From assembly GCF_016862075.1 (NCBI RefSeq), contig NZ_BOMG01000012.1, positions 1-62,992 on the forward strand: 62,992 nt of DNA, given 5' to 3'. The notes below the pieces were generated by a model. That model had not been told where the DNA came from, did no database searches, and saw only the letters and a program-made list of their open reading frames with translations. This stretch comes from Actinoplanes couchii (lineage in GTDB: Bacteria; Actinomycetota; Actinomycetes; Mycobacteriales; Micromonosporaceae). Positions within the stretch are counted from its first letter, which is position 1; each line of letters starts with the position of its first letter. Shown one piece after another: positions 8,493 through 16,982 of the stretch. The position numbers and the translations under genes are program-made.

Positions 8493-8686
8493 TGTTGTTC
8501 CTCCTTCTGGCGCACCGCAACCGGCGCGCGCTGGATGGATCATGAAAGTGCCGAGTTGAGGGCAGGCGTACGTGAAGAAACCGCACGGCGAATTCAGCGC
8601 GTGCCCAGCACTTTTCCATGTGCGCAGTTGATCGAAAAGGGTCGTTGAAGGACTGTTACATCCCCGCCGTCCGCCAGATACCGAAA
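8493..8686. other. Leader and promoter region of the importer operon
   Basis: About 195 bp precede the GTG of the binding protein, with local AT-rich stretches (around 8610-8660). I looked for a TPP or other known riboswitch core because related importers carry one, and recognised none. No other gene is visible. Confidence 0.4.
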
Positions 8687-8732
8687 GAGGCCCCGCCGTG
8701 CACCTCTGGCGGGAGATGCGGGGCGGGGCCTC
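8687..8732 (-). terminator. Hairpin downstream of the GAF chemoreceptor gene
   Basis: A perfect 11-bp stem (GAGGCCCCGCC, 8687-8697, paired with 8722-8732) has a 24-nt loop and lies 14 bases beyond the stop at 8746. It probably separates this gene from the importer operon transcribed in the same direction. Confidence 0.6.
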
Positions 8733-8745
8733 GAAATGCCGGTGA

Positions 8746-10317
8746 TCAGCCGTTGTTGCTGATGATGTCCCTGGTGTGGGTGGCCTGCTCGGCGAGCACA
8801 CCGCTGATCATCGTCTGGGTCTGGTTGATCTGTTCCACGATCGAGCCGATCGCGGCCAGCGACTGCACCACGTTCTCCGCGTCGATCTGGATCGTGTTGA
8901 TCAGCTCGGTCACGTCCTGGGTGGCCCGGGCCGTGCTCTGGGCCAGGTCCTTGACCTCGGTCGCGACCACCGCGAAGCCGAGCCCGGCCTCGCCGGCCCG
9001 CGCCGCCTCGATCGTCGCGTTCAGCGCCAGCAGGTTCGTCTGCGCGGCGATCGTGGTGATCACCTGGACCACGTCACCGATCTTGGTGCTGGACGCGGCG
9101 AGCCGGCCGACCACGTCGTTCGCCGCACCCGTCACACTCGTCGCCTGCCCGGCCACCTGGGTCGCCTCCACCACGTTGCGCTCCACCTCGCGGATCGAGG
9201 CGACCAGCTCCGCGCCGACACTGGCCAGCCGGGCGCTCTCCCGGATCCGCTGCACCGCCTGCGACACCAGGAACGCGGTGTTGCGCAGCGCACCGGCCCG
9301 GCTGTCCGACAGCGTCAGCCGCTCGGTCGCGAAGAAGTCCATCGTGCCGATCACCTGGTCCTGCACGATCAGCGGCAGGCAGACACCCGATTTGACGCCG
9401 ACCCGCTGGGCTGCCGGGGCGCGGACACAGTCGGTCACCTCGGCCAGGTCCGGGACGAACACCATGTCCCGCGCCTTCCACGTCCGGCCCGCCAGCCCGA
9501 CACCCGGCGCGAAACTCGCCGACTGGGTGACCTGCCGGAACTCGGCCCCGGCGTCGCCGGACTCCTGGTTGAAGACGAGCGCGCCGCGCTGGTCGTCCAC
9601 CTCCCAGAACGAGCCGTACGCCCAGCCGAACTCGCGCCGGATGGTGTCCAGGGCCTCCCGGATCGCGTCCTGTTCCCGGTTCGACGCCGACACCTGGCGC
9701 AGCACCGTGTTCACGGCGGCCAGATCGGCGGCCGCCGCCGTCTGCCGCTCGGTCTCGACCACCCGCTCCATCGCCTGCGACACCAGCAGGCCCACGCTGC
9801 GCAGCGTCTCCAGGCGCTGCTCGGACGGCGTCACCTCACCGGACTCGCCGGTCGCGAAGAAGTCCATCGTGCCGACCACCCGCTCGCCCTCGAAGAGCGG
9901 GAAGCAGACACCGCTCTTCACCCCGACCCGGGTGGCGACGGGTGCGCGGACACAGTCGTGCACCTGCCCGATGTCCGGCACGAAGACCAGGTCGCGGCTG
10001 CGCCAGGCCCGCCCGGACAGGCCGACGCCCTCGGCGAACGACGCCTTCAGGGTGACCTCACGGAACTCCGGGCCGGCGTCGCCGGACTCCACCGCGAAGC
10101 GCAGCACCTCGCCATCCGGGTCGATCCGCCAGTACGACCCGTACGCCCAGCCGAACGAGTCACGCACCGCGTCCAGCGCGGCCTGCGCCGCGGCGATCGG
10201 CGTGGTGGCCCCACGCAGCGCACGCACCACGGTGATCACCGCGGACGTGTTCTGCCGTGCCTCGGCAGCCTCGTCCGCGACCGCCTGTGCGTTCGCCCGT
10301 TTGTTGTTCCACCCCAT
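8746..10317 (-). CDS. Soluble double-GAF methyl-accepting chemotaxis protein
   Basis: A 523-residue cytosolic chemoreceptor. It has no signal peptide or membrane segment. Two GAF domains, clearly internal duplicates, occupy about residues 35-190 and 205-355; both contain FGWAYGS-W and C-RAP--TRVGVKSGVC-like segments. The C-terminal MCP signalling domain has the canonical tip [20 protein letters not shown] and GFAVVATEVKDLA. GAF pairs of this type bind small ligands, cyclic nucleotides or haem, but the ligand is unknown. It starts at ATG 10317 (MGWNNKR). It is likely to feed a cytoplasmic CheA/CheW array; the che operon in this window has its own receptor. Confidence 0.9.
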   Translation of the reverse strand: MGWNNKRANAQAVADEAAEARQNTSAVITVVRALRGATTPIAAAQAALDAVRDSFGWAYGSYWRIDPDGEVLRFAVESGDAGPEFREVTLKASFAEGVGLSGRAWRSRDLVFVPDIGQVHDCVRAPVATRVGVKSGVCFPLFEGERVVGTMDFFATGESGEVTPSEQRLETLRSVGLLVSQAMERVVETERQTAAAADLAAVNTVLRQVSASNREQDAIREALDTIRREFGWAYGSFWEVDDQRGALVFNQESGDAGAEFRQVTQSASFAPGVGLAGRTWKARDMVFVPDLAEVTDCVRAPAAQRVGVKSGVCLPLIVQDQVIGTMDFFATERLTLSDSRAGALRNTAFLVSQAVQRIRESARLASVGAELVASIREVERNVVEATQVAGQATSVTGAANDVVGRLAASSTKIGDVVQVITTIAAQTNLLALNATIEAARAGEAGLGFAVVATEVKDLAQSTARATQDVTELINTIQIDAENVVQSLAAIGSIVEQINQTQTMISGVLAEQATHTRDIISNNG

Positions 10318-10464
10318 GGTCCCGCCCTTCGCCGGTTCACTCCTCGATTCGGCGGGAAGTCCGGGGAATGAACGCAGGTGACCGTCTTGCACCCGGTCCG
10401 CTCCGGATCTTTCTGTGGCAGACTCTCGGGACCTGGTGATCCAGGTCAGGGAAGGGGGCCGGTC

Positions 10465-10833
10465 GTGACCGCTGTCGAGCACGCCGCACCCGTCCGGGCC
10501 CGGGTCCTGCCGGCCCGTCTCGCCGCGCTGACCGGAGTCGCCGGCATCGCCGTGCACCTGATCCTGGCCGGTTCGCACGCCGGGCACGCCCCCGCGATCC
10601 TGGCCGCCCTCGGCGCGCTCGCCCTGGTCTGCGTGCCGTGCGGGGTGTCGCTCTGGCGCAGCCCCGGCGACCGGGCGTCCTGGCTGACGATGCTGGCGCT
10701 CAGCGGGATCATGATGCTGCTGCACCTCGGCATGAACCCGCAGGGCCCGATGCTGGCGGTGGTCCTGGCGGTCCCGGCGGTCCAGGCGGTCCTCGGCGCG
10801 GTCGCTTTCCTGCAGCGGTACGGCTACCGATAG
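10465..10833 (+). CDS. Small hypothetical integral membrane protein
   Basis: A 122-residue protein with about four hydrophobic segments (LAALTGVAGIAVHLILAGS, ILAALGALALVCVPCGVSLW, WLTMLALSGIMMLLHLGM, AVVLAVPAVQAVLGAVAFL). GTG at 10465 follows GGGAAGGGGG and is preferred to an in-frame start at 10378. No family is recognised. The His residues inside membrane segments are reminiscent of small metal-handling membrane proteins, but that is speculation. It lies 11 bases upstream of the secreted hydrolase and could be co-transcribed with it. Confidence 0.6.
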   Translation: MTAVEHAAPVRARVLPARLAALTGVAGIAVHLILAGSHAGHAPAILAALGALALVCVPCGVSLWRSPGDRASWLTMLALSGIMMLLHLGMNPQGPMLAVVLAVPAVQAVLGAVAFLQRYGYR

Positions 10834-10844
10834 CATCCACATCC

Positions 10845-11753
10845 ATGAATGTGACAGTGTTCCGTTCCTGGAAACGGGTGGCCGCGGTTCTCGCGTCGGC
10901 GGCCCTCACCTCCGCCCTGATCGCGACCCCGGCCCACGCCGCGGCCGGCTCCTTCACCACCACGATCAACGCCGACAGCGCCGACGTCTACTACCCGTCC
11001 ACCGGAAGCCGGCTGCCGGTCGCGCTCCTGCTCCAAGGCGCCAACGTCGACAAGGCCCACTACGTGTCGTATGCGAAGACCCTCGCGTCGTACGGTTTTG
11101 TGGTCGCCGTCCCCAACCACAGCCGCGTCATCCTCGGCACCGCCGGCCTGTTCCCCGAGGGCGCCCAGGCCGGCTGGACCGTGGACTGGGCCGCCGCCCA
11201 GGACGCCGACCCGGCATCCCCGCTGTACCGGCGCGTCGACGAGACCACCCTGCTCCTGGCCGGCCACTCGTTCGGCGCCGCAGCGTCCCTGGCGTTGAGC
11301 ACCGGAGTCTGCACCTTCCCGTTCTGCCCCGCCCCGGTCACCACCCCGCCGGAGCTGAAGGCAGTGGTCACCTACGGCGGCAACAACGTCAACGGCGACA
11401 CCCCCGCCCCGGTCGCGAACACGGTCCCGGTCGCTTACCTCCAGGGCCTGACCGACGGCGTGGCCACCCCGTCGGAGGGCCGGGCCACCTACGACGTGAC
11501 GTCGGGAACCCCGAAGGCCTACATCACGCTGACCGGAGCCAACCACTACGGCATCACCGACACCCAGAACCCACCCGGAGCCGCCCCCGACCAGTCCATC
11601 CAGACCCTGCCCCAGCGCACCAGCGTCGAGACGACCGCCCGCTGGTCGGCCCGCTGGTTCCAGGCCCAGCTGGGCGACCCCCTGGCCAAGACGTACGTCT
11701 ACAGCGTCGGCGACCTGCTCGACCGGAACGTCACCGTGCTCTCGGCCCGGTAA
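10845..11753 (+). CDS. Secreted alpha/beta hydrolase (chlorophyllase/dienelactone-hydrolase-like)
   Basis: A 302-residue secreted hydrolase. The signal peptide ends at about residue 32 (ATPAHAAA). The nucleophile elbow GHSFGA puts Ser142 in place; Asp204 in GLTDG and His234 in GANHYGI complete a plausible triad. It resembles the chlorophyllase/PET-hydrolase-like group of esterases in fold and motif order. Its substrate is not deducible. The start ATG 10845 is chosen because it directly precedes the signal peptide. Confidence 0.8.
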   Translation: MNVTVFRSWKRVAAVLASAALTSALIATPAHAAAGSFTTTINADSADVYYPSTGSRLPVALLLQGANVDKAHYVSYAKTLASYGFVVAVPNHSRVILGTAGLFPEGAQAGWTVDWAAAQDADPASPLYRRVDETTLLLAGHSFGAAASLALSTGVCTFPFCPAPVTTPPELKAVVTYGGNNVNGDTPAPVANTVPVAYLQGLTDGVATPSEGRATYDVTSGTPKAYITLTGANHYGITDTQNPPGAAPDQSIQTLPQRTSVETTARWSARWFQAQLGDPLAKTYVYSVGDLLDRNVTVLSAR

Positions 11754-12041
11754 ATCGTCGCCACTGCACCGGACCGGCGCCCACACGACTGCCGGCCCGG
11801 GGTGGTACGTGCCTGTCGGCGGTTGTACACACTTCGACGTAGGTAGCTGCGACCTTGCGCGCGAGCGTGCGACTGTCCTAAAGTGACTGAGGTGGCTGGC
11901 GCGCGGCTGCGGCGGGACGCGCCGTGCCTGGGCGAACTTGTGCCCGGATATAGCAGTGCCCCGGGCGGCATGCAAGCAGAGGCGGACCCGGGGCGTACGC
12001 GTTCCAAGCTAGCACATCCGGCAGTCGATGAAAGGGCTTCG
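11754..12041. other. Spacer upstream of the HEPN/methylase unit
   Basis: 288 bp without a convincing gene. A longer reading of the Abi-like gene from 11883 crosses it but lacks family similarity. A weak promoter-like pair, TTGCGC and TAAAGT separated by 18 bp near 11855-11884, could serve the downstream unit. The G+C content is locally lower than in the flanking genes. Confidence 0.4.
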
Positions 12042-12716
12042 ATGAGCGCGACGTTCTCCCCCTGGATGCGTAAAGCGTTCTCGACTCCCCGCTTGAACGC
12101 GTACGCGGTCGCCGCCGGTCAGGACGCGGGCCACGCCCAGCGCCTCTACTGGTGGAACATCGAGATCTCCGGCGCCTTCTACGGCCCGCTGCACTGCCTG
12201 GAGGTCGCGCTCCGCAATGCCCTGCACGACGTGCTCCGGTCGAAGTACGCCCGGGACGACTGGTGGATCGTGGCTCCCTTGCAGGCTCACGGGGTCGCTC
12301 TGGTCGGCGAGGCACGGAGCAAGTGTGTACGCCGGAGGAGTGGTCCGCCCACCGCTGACGACATCGTCGCCGAGCTCTCGTTCGGGTTCTGGATCTCGCT
12401 GCTGAGCAACAATCGGGGATCGCAGTACGACCGGCGACTCTGGGTGCCGGTGCTGCACCAGGCGTTTCCGCACTACCATGGCCGGCGCCGGGACCTGCAC
12501 GAGAACCTGGAGACCATGCGGCTGCTCCGCAACCGGATCATGCACCACGAGCCCATCCACCACCGGGATCTGGCGACGGACCATCGGAAGATCTACCGGC
12601 TGCTCGGCTTCATCGACCCGGTGGCGGCCAAGGAGGCGTTCGTGCTGGACCGGGTGCCCGAGGTTCTCGGCTACCGCCGTGCGGTGTGCGACGGCACCCG
12701 CCCGCCGAGGTTCTGA
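12042..12716 (+). CDS. Abi-family HEPN protein (putative abortive-infection ribonuclease)
   Basis: A 224-residue protein of the Abi-like (Abi_2/AbiD-F) family. Recognisable features are the N-terminal ALRNAL helix (about residues 56-61), FGFWISLLS at about 115-122, and RNRIMHHEPI at 163-172. The last gives the HEPN motif: Arg163 followed by a polar Asn and then His168/His169. HEPN proteins with this motif are metal-independent RNases in toxin and phage-defence systems. The start ATG 12042 is preceded by AAAGGG; a longer frame exists from 11883. Five bases separate it from the methylase fusion, so the two are almost certainly one transcript. RNase activity is inferred from the motif only. Confidence 0.78.
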   Translation: MSATFSPWMRKAFSTPRLNAYAVAAGQDAGHAQRLYWWNIEISGAFYGPLHCLEVALRNALHDVLRSKYARDDWWIVAPLQAHGVALVGEARSKCVRRRSGPPTADDIVAELSFGFWISLLSNNRGSQYDRRLWVPVLHQAFPHYHGRRRDLHENLETMRLLRNRIMHHEPIHHRDLATDHRKIYRLLGFIDPVAAKEAFVLDRVPEVLGYRRAVCDGTRPPRF

Positions 12717-12721
12717 TCGCC

Positions 12722-14950
12722 ATGCCCACCTCCGAGGAACCCGCCCGGATCAGCCGGGCCGAGATCGCTCGCCATGCCGGCGTCGGTCGCGCTGCGGTGT
12801 CGAACTGGGAGAGCCGGCACGAAGACTTCCCCCGCCCGGCCCGGATCGACGGCCGCGAGACGTTCGACGTGGATGCCATGGCGACCTGGTTCGACGGTCG
12901 CCTCATCCCGGCGAACATGCTGCGGAAGGGCGAACACGAAGGGCTCGACTACGGAAGCAGGTTCCGGCGCAGCCTCGGCCGGCGATCGCCGGCCGAGGAG
13001 AGGATCCGCCCGCCGAGTTTCGAACTCTTTCATGCACCGCGTGAGTTGAACATCCGTGTTGACCCGGGGTTGCTCGGAAACCTGCGGGCGTCGTCCTCCC
13101 CGGCCGGGCTCTCCTGGCTGGCCTCGCTTCTCTACCTGGAAGCGAACCAGCCGGCGATGTGGTCGTCCATGGTCGATCTCGCCCGTTCCGAAGCGGACTG
13201 GGCGGGGATCGGTAACGCCTGGCGAGCTTTCGGTGCGGAGGACCGAATCCTGTCGAGGGTTCCGGCACCCGACTTCCGGGTCGAGTTCACCGCAGCACCC
13301 GCTGACGTCGTCCGGTCCGTTTCCACCCGGGAGAAAGGCCTTCCCGCAGCCGACGTTTTGAGGCAACTCGTCGAGGACTACTCGCGTTCACAAGGTCGAC
13401 TGGCCGGGCAACTGTGTACACCGCGAACGGTGGCGACAATGGCGGTGGCAGCCCTCGCCGATGTCGTCCCGGAACGGCCCCGGATTCATGACCCGTACTG
13501 CCGGGCCGGAGAATTCCTGGACGAGGCGGTCACCCAGCTGTCCCGGGACGACGGGCGCCCGGAGATCGTGACGGGCCACAATCCCGATGCGGTCGGGGGG
13601 CTCGCCGAGATGAACCTGTGGCTCCGTGGTGTCGAGCCGGCCATCGATCGCAGTTTCTGGTGGGAGAACCCCGACAGCCGGCAGTTCGACCTGATCGTCA
13701 CCAATCCTCCCTTCAACATGCGGCTGCCGGATGAGGTGATCCAGCGGCACCCGTGGCGTTACGGCCGGCCACCACCGCACAACGGGAACTTCGCCTGGTT
13801 GCAATACGTCGTATCCCGGCTCAGCCCACGTGGCCGAGCCGCCGTGGTGATGTCCAACAACGCGGGAGTGTCCAGCAACGTCCGGGAAGCGGAGATCCGG
13901 GCCGCGATGATCGAGGACGGCGTGGTGGAGTGTGTGATCACGCTTCCACCGAACCTGTTCCCGGGCACCGGGATCCCGGTGAGCCTCTGGTTGCTCCGGG
14001 CACCGGCCGGCCGTCCACTCGACACGCTGTTCGTCGACGCCACGGAACTCGGTACCGAAGTCAGCCGGGCGCTGCGGACTCTCCGCCCGGACGCGGTGGA
14101 CCGGATCGTCGAAGTCCTGCGCCGATGGCGCACCGGCGTCGGCGTCGACGAACCGGGTCTCGCTCGTTCGGTGCCGGTGACAGCGTTGCGCGAGAAGAAC
14201 CATGTGCTGAGTCCGGGCGTACACATCCGGGCTGTTCCCAGCGGGCCGGAGCACAGAGACGTCACCGAGCTGTCCTGGGTGGCATCGGCGCTTCATGAGC
14301 GACTTCGTCCGGTGACGTGGGACGTCCTGGAGCTACCGGACCTTTCCTTGGCGCCGGATGTTCCCGTGGTTCCGCTCGGAGCGCTGTGCGAGCTTCGGGT
14401 CGGCCTGGGCGGTAGCCGGGTGCGCGGCGACATTCAGCGGGCCGACGGAATTCCGGTGGTGCTGCCGAAGCACCTCCGGTCCGGGCGGATCGCTGAGCGG
14501 CCGTCCACAGGCCTTCCTCCGGAGCGGGTTCGTGCGATGGGCGGCTATCTACTGCAGCCGGATGACCTGCTTCTCTCGCGGACCGCGGAGCGAGGGCGGG
14601 TCGCCCGGGTGTCGTCGGAAGAGAGCGGCTGGATCCCGTCCACCGGGCTCATCCGGATCCGGATCAAAGATGCCCGGCTGACTCCCGTCTATCTGACACA
14701 TCTCCTGTTGTCCGAGGCCGTCCATTCCTGGATGGGGCGCCACACGGCGGGAACGGTGGTTCCCGCCATCACCCTGACAGCGCTGGCCGAACTCCCCGTC
14801 GTCATGGTTCCACTCGACGAGCAGGGACGGCTGAGCGCCGCGCTCGAAGCCGTACTGGAGCAGGAGCGCCTGCATGAACAGCTCGCCGCGACCACCCGGA
14901 AGATGCGGGAGGCACTGGCCCGGTCGCTGTTCGCCGTTCCTGAGGTCTGA
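12722..14950 (+). CDS. HTH / N6-adenine DNA methylase / specificity-domain fusion
   Basis: A 742-residue fusion. Residues 8-58 form an AlpA/MerR-like helix-turn-helix (SRAEIARHAGVGRAAVSNWE) with a winged tail. About 215-430 is an HsdM-type N6-adenine methylase with catalytic NPPF (328-331) and a motif-I-like segment DPYCRAGEFL (257-266), in which the first glycine of the usual CGxG is Arg. The C-terminal part, about 540-742, resembles an HsdS target-recognition half-subunit (LSRTAERGRVA, TGLIRIRI, LTALAELPVVM) and ends in a coiled helix. So modification, specificity and DNA-binding regulation are in one chain. No HsdR or other endonuclease gene is adjacent. The partner is the HEPN protein five bases upstream. 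Confidence 0.82.
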   Translation: MPTSEEPARISRAEIARHAGVGRAAVSNWESRHEDFPRPARIDGRETFDVDAMATWFDGRLIPANMLRKGEHEGLDYGSRFRRSLGRRSPAEERIRPPSFELFHAPRELNIRVDPGLLGNLRASSSPAGLSWLASLLYLEANQPAMWSSMVDLARSEADWAGIGNAWRAFGAEDRILSRVPAPDFRVEFTAAPADVVRSVSTREKGLPAADVLRQLVEDYSRSQGRLAGQLCTPRTVATMAVAALADVVPERPRIHDPYCRAGEFLDEAVTQLSRDDGRPEIVTGHNPDAVGGLAEMNLWLRGVEPAIDRSFWWENPDSRQFDLIVTNPPFNMRLPDEVIQRHPWRYGRPPPHNGNFAWLQYVVSRLSPRGRAAVVMSNNAGVSSNVREAEIRAAMIEDGVVECVITLPPNLFPGTGIPVSLWLLRAPAGRPLDTLFVDATELGTEVSRALRTLRPDAVDRIVEVLRRWRTGVGVDEPGLARSVPVTALREKNHVLSPGVHIRAVPSGPEHRDVTELSWVASALHERLRPVTWDVLELPDLSLAPDVPVVPLGALCELRVGLGGSRVRGDIQRADGIPVVLPKHLRSGRIAERPSTGLPPERVRAMGGYLLQPDDLLLSRTAERGRVARVSSEESGWIPSTGLIRIRIKDARLTPVYLTHLLLSEAVHSWMGRHTAGTVVPAITLTALAELPVVMVPLDEQGRLSAALEAVLEQERLHEQLAATTRKMREALARSLFAVPEV

Positions 14951-15082
14951 ACGTGTGGCCAGGTGACGGTCAGGCGCGCGGACCGCTGACATCACCAGCG
15001 CGACCGCGCCCCAGGTGAGCATCAGGAGGATGACCGAGCACCAGCCGAGCCACGGCAGGTGCCGGTACGTGCGGGACGACAT
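14951..15082 (-). pseudogene. Possible 5' remnant of a small membrane-protein gene
   Basis: From an ATG at 15082 on the minus strand the first ~40 codons encode a convincing membrane segment (LGWCSVILLMLTWGAVALVM) followed by a charged tail. The frame then runs without a stop into the antisense of the methylase gene (to 14549), where it looks like shadow sequence. This could be the N-terminal remnant of a gene cut by insertion of the HEPN/methylase unit, or a chance ORF. Confidence 0.3.
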
Positions 15083-15140
15083 CTGCCCATCGTGCGGGTT
15101 CGTGTCACGCTGGGGGTATCCGATTGCACGCGGAGGAATC

Positions 15141-16577
15141 ATGACCGACGCGAGTTCTGCCCGGCCCCGGGCCGAGACGTTCGAGCATGCCGGCGCCACC
15201 GTCGAGCTGGTCGACGCCGTCACCCTGCTCGCCGCGGCCCGGGTCAATCCGGTCGAGCCGTTGCGGCGGGCCGACTGGCCGTCGCCCGTGCACCGGGTCG
15301 ACCTCGTCGTCGACGGGACCGGTGGGTCCGAGCACGTCTTCACCGCCCGCATCACCACCGTGCCGAGCGCCACCGCCACCCGCAAGATGATGCGCGGCTT
15401 CGTCCTCAACATCGACCCGCTCGGGCCGATCCTGGCCAAGCGCATCGCCGACGGCGACCAGGTGGTGACCCGTCTGGTCGACGGGGTCGGCATCGCGGCC
15501 GCGGCGGCGTACCGCAAATTGGGTCTGGAAAAGCCGGTCGAACCGTCCCTGCTCGCCGACGCCTCCGCCGGGATCGAGGCCTCCGTCAGTTATGACGGGA
15601 CCGTCGCGACCCTGGAGTCGCGGGTGGCGCGGGACGACGTCGGGCCGGCGCACCTGCGCGCGTTCGTCACCCTGCTGCTGCAGGCGGTCACCGAGATCGC
15701 CGGGCCGGCCTCGCTGGCCGGGCGGCGGTTCACGGTCAGCCGGGACAACCTGCCCCGCACCGCGCCGACCACCCAGGACGTCACCCTGGACATGGTCGGC
15801 GGCCTCGCCGACGTGGTCGCCGAACTGCGGCAGATCGCGGTCTCCTTCCGCCACCCCGAGGCGATGGCCCGCTGGGGCGCCCGCCGACCCCAGGGCATTC
15901 TGATGTACGGCCCACCCGGCACCGGCAAGACCATGCTGTCCCGGGCGCTCGCCAACGAGATCGGCGCCGAGTTCCGGGAGATCCGCACCCCGGAGATCCT
16001 GGACAAGTGGCTGGGCGGCTCGGAGAAGAACCTGAAGGAGATCTTCCGGGCGGCCCGCCGGTACAAGACGCCGACGCTGATCCTGTTCGACGAGTTCGAC
16101 TCGATCGTCAGCTACGCCGGGGCCGGTGGGGACGCCGCCAGCCAGGCCCTCAACGCGGTCGCCGGGATCTTCAAGCAGGAGATGAACGACCTGATCGAGG
16201 AGAACCCGAACGTCATCGTGGTGGCGACCACCAACTTTCCGCACCGGGTCGACGAGTCACTGATCAGATCCGGTCGTTTCGACGTGAAGATCAGCGTCCC
16301 GCGACCGGACGACGTCACCCGCGCGGAGATCTTCCGCAAGATGATCCGCGGCCTGATCGGGGTGCACGAGAAACCCGGGTTCCGGATGTTCGCCGACGAC
16401 CTGGACCTGGCCGTGCTCGGCACCGCCAGCGGCGGCATGACCGGGGCGGACATCAAGGAGGTGCTGCGCCGGGTGCAGCTGGCCAAGGCGATGGAGGACG
16501 CCGGTGGCCGGACCGTGACGCCCATCTCCCAACAGGATCTGCTGTCCGCTGTGGAGGGGCTTCGCGGGAGCAGCTGA
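15141..16577 (+). CDS. AAA+ ATPase of the CDC48/FtsH-like class
   Basis: A 478-residue protein. An unassigned N-terminal region of about 210 residues precedes one AAA+ module: DVTLDMVGGLADVVAELR linker, Walker A GPPGTGKT (257-264), Walker B LILFDEFD (313-320), sensor 1 VATTN, and the second-region arginines in IRSGRFD (Arg376, Arg379). ATG 15141 follows GCGGAGGAA and is the best start. There is no protease domain or membrane segment, so it is a stand-alone unfoldase or remodelling ATPase. The first 200 residues may be a substrate or oligomerisation domain. It follows the HEPN/methylase unit after 190 bp; a functional link is possible but it has its own ribosome site and probably its own promoter. 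Confidence 0.85.
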   Translation: MTDASSARPRAETFEHAGATVELVDAVTLLAAARVNPVEPLRRADWPSPVHRVDLVVDGTGGSEHVFTARITTVPSATATRKMMRGFVLNIDPLGPILAKRIADGDQVVTRLVDGVGIAAAAAYRKLGLEKPVEPSLLADASAGIEASVSYDGTVATLESRVARDDVGPAHLRAFVTLLLQAVTEIAGPASLAGRRFTVSRDNLPRTAPTTQDVTLDMVGGLADVVAELRQIAVSFRHPEAMARWGARRPQGILMYGPPGTGKTMLSRALANEIGAEFREIRTPEILDKWLGGSEKNLKEIFRAARRYKTPTLILFDEFDSIVSYAGAGGDAASQALNAVAGIFKQEMNDLIEENPNVIVVATTNFPHRVDESLIRSGRFDVKISVPRPDDVTRAEIFRKMIRGLIGVHEKPGFRMFADDLDLAVLGTASGGMTGADIKEVLRRVQLAKAMEDAGGRTVTPISQQDLLSAVEGLRGSS

Positions 16578-16595
16578 CTGTTTAGAGTGACCGGA

Positions 16596-16982
16596 ATGAC
16601 GATCATCGAGTTTCCGGGGCAGCCCGCTGCGAACGGTTTCAGCAACGTCGCCGTCGTCGCGCCGGGCAGTCGCCTGATCCACACGTCCGGGCAGGTGGCG
16701 ATCGACGCCGACGGCACCGTTCCAGCCGGATTCGAGGAGCAGACCCGGCTGGTCTTCCGGAACCTGGAGGCGGTGCTCGCGTCGGCCGGCGCCGGCTGGG
16801 GTGACGTGCTGAAGCTGACCTACTTCGTCACCGGCGTCGAGGAGCTTCCGGTGGTCCGGCGGGTCCGGGACGAGTTCGTGGACGTGACCCGGCCGCCGGC
16901 GAGTTCCCTGGTCCAGGTCGCCGGGCTGTTCCGCACCGACCTGCTGATCGAGGTCGAGGCCGTCGCCGCCCTGAAAGCATGA
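16596..16982 (+). CDS. RidA family protein (YjgF/YER057c/UK114)
   Basis: A 128-residue RidA-like protein, the family that hydrolyses reactive enamine/imine intermediates to ketoacids and ammonia. The sequence keeps HTSGQVAIDADGTV, a central helix LVFRNLEAVLASAGAGWGDV and the C-terminal RPPASSLVQVAGL-----IEVEAVA. The conserved Arg of active RidA at the end of the RPP-xSx segment is not clear (the usual R-A-R is S-S-L here), so deaminase activity is uncertain. ATG 16596 is chosen; GTG 16587 is possible. It overlaps the DUF402 gene by four bases. Confidence 0.85.
   Translation: MTIIEFPGQPAANGFSNVAVVAPGSRLIHTSGQVAIDADGTVPAGFEEQTRLVFRNLEAVLASAGAGWGDVLKLTYFVTGVEELPVVRRVRDEFVDVTRPPASSLVQVAGLFRTDLLIEVEAVAALKA

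Noticed and set aside
8493..8686. TPP or other riboswitch controlling the ABC importer
   Set aside because: No recognisable aptamer core was found; the region only shows ordinary promoter-like AT-rich stretches.
11883..12041. N-terminal extension of the Abi-like protein
   Set aside because: The extra 53 residues have no family similarity, and ATG 12042 has an acceptable ribosome site and a family-like N-terminus.
12722..14950. Complete type I restriction-modification locus
   Set aside because: No HsdR-type helicase/nuclease gene is present on either side; only modification and specificity-like regions are seen.
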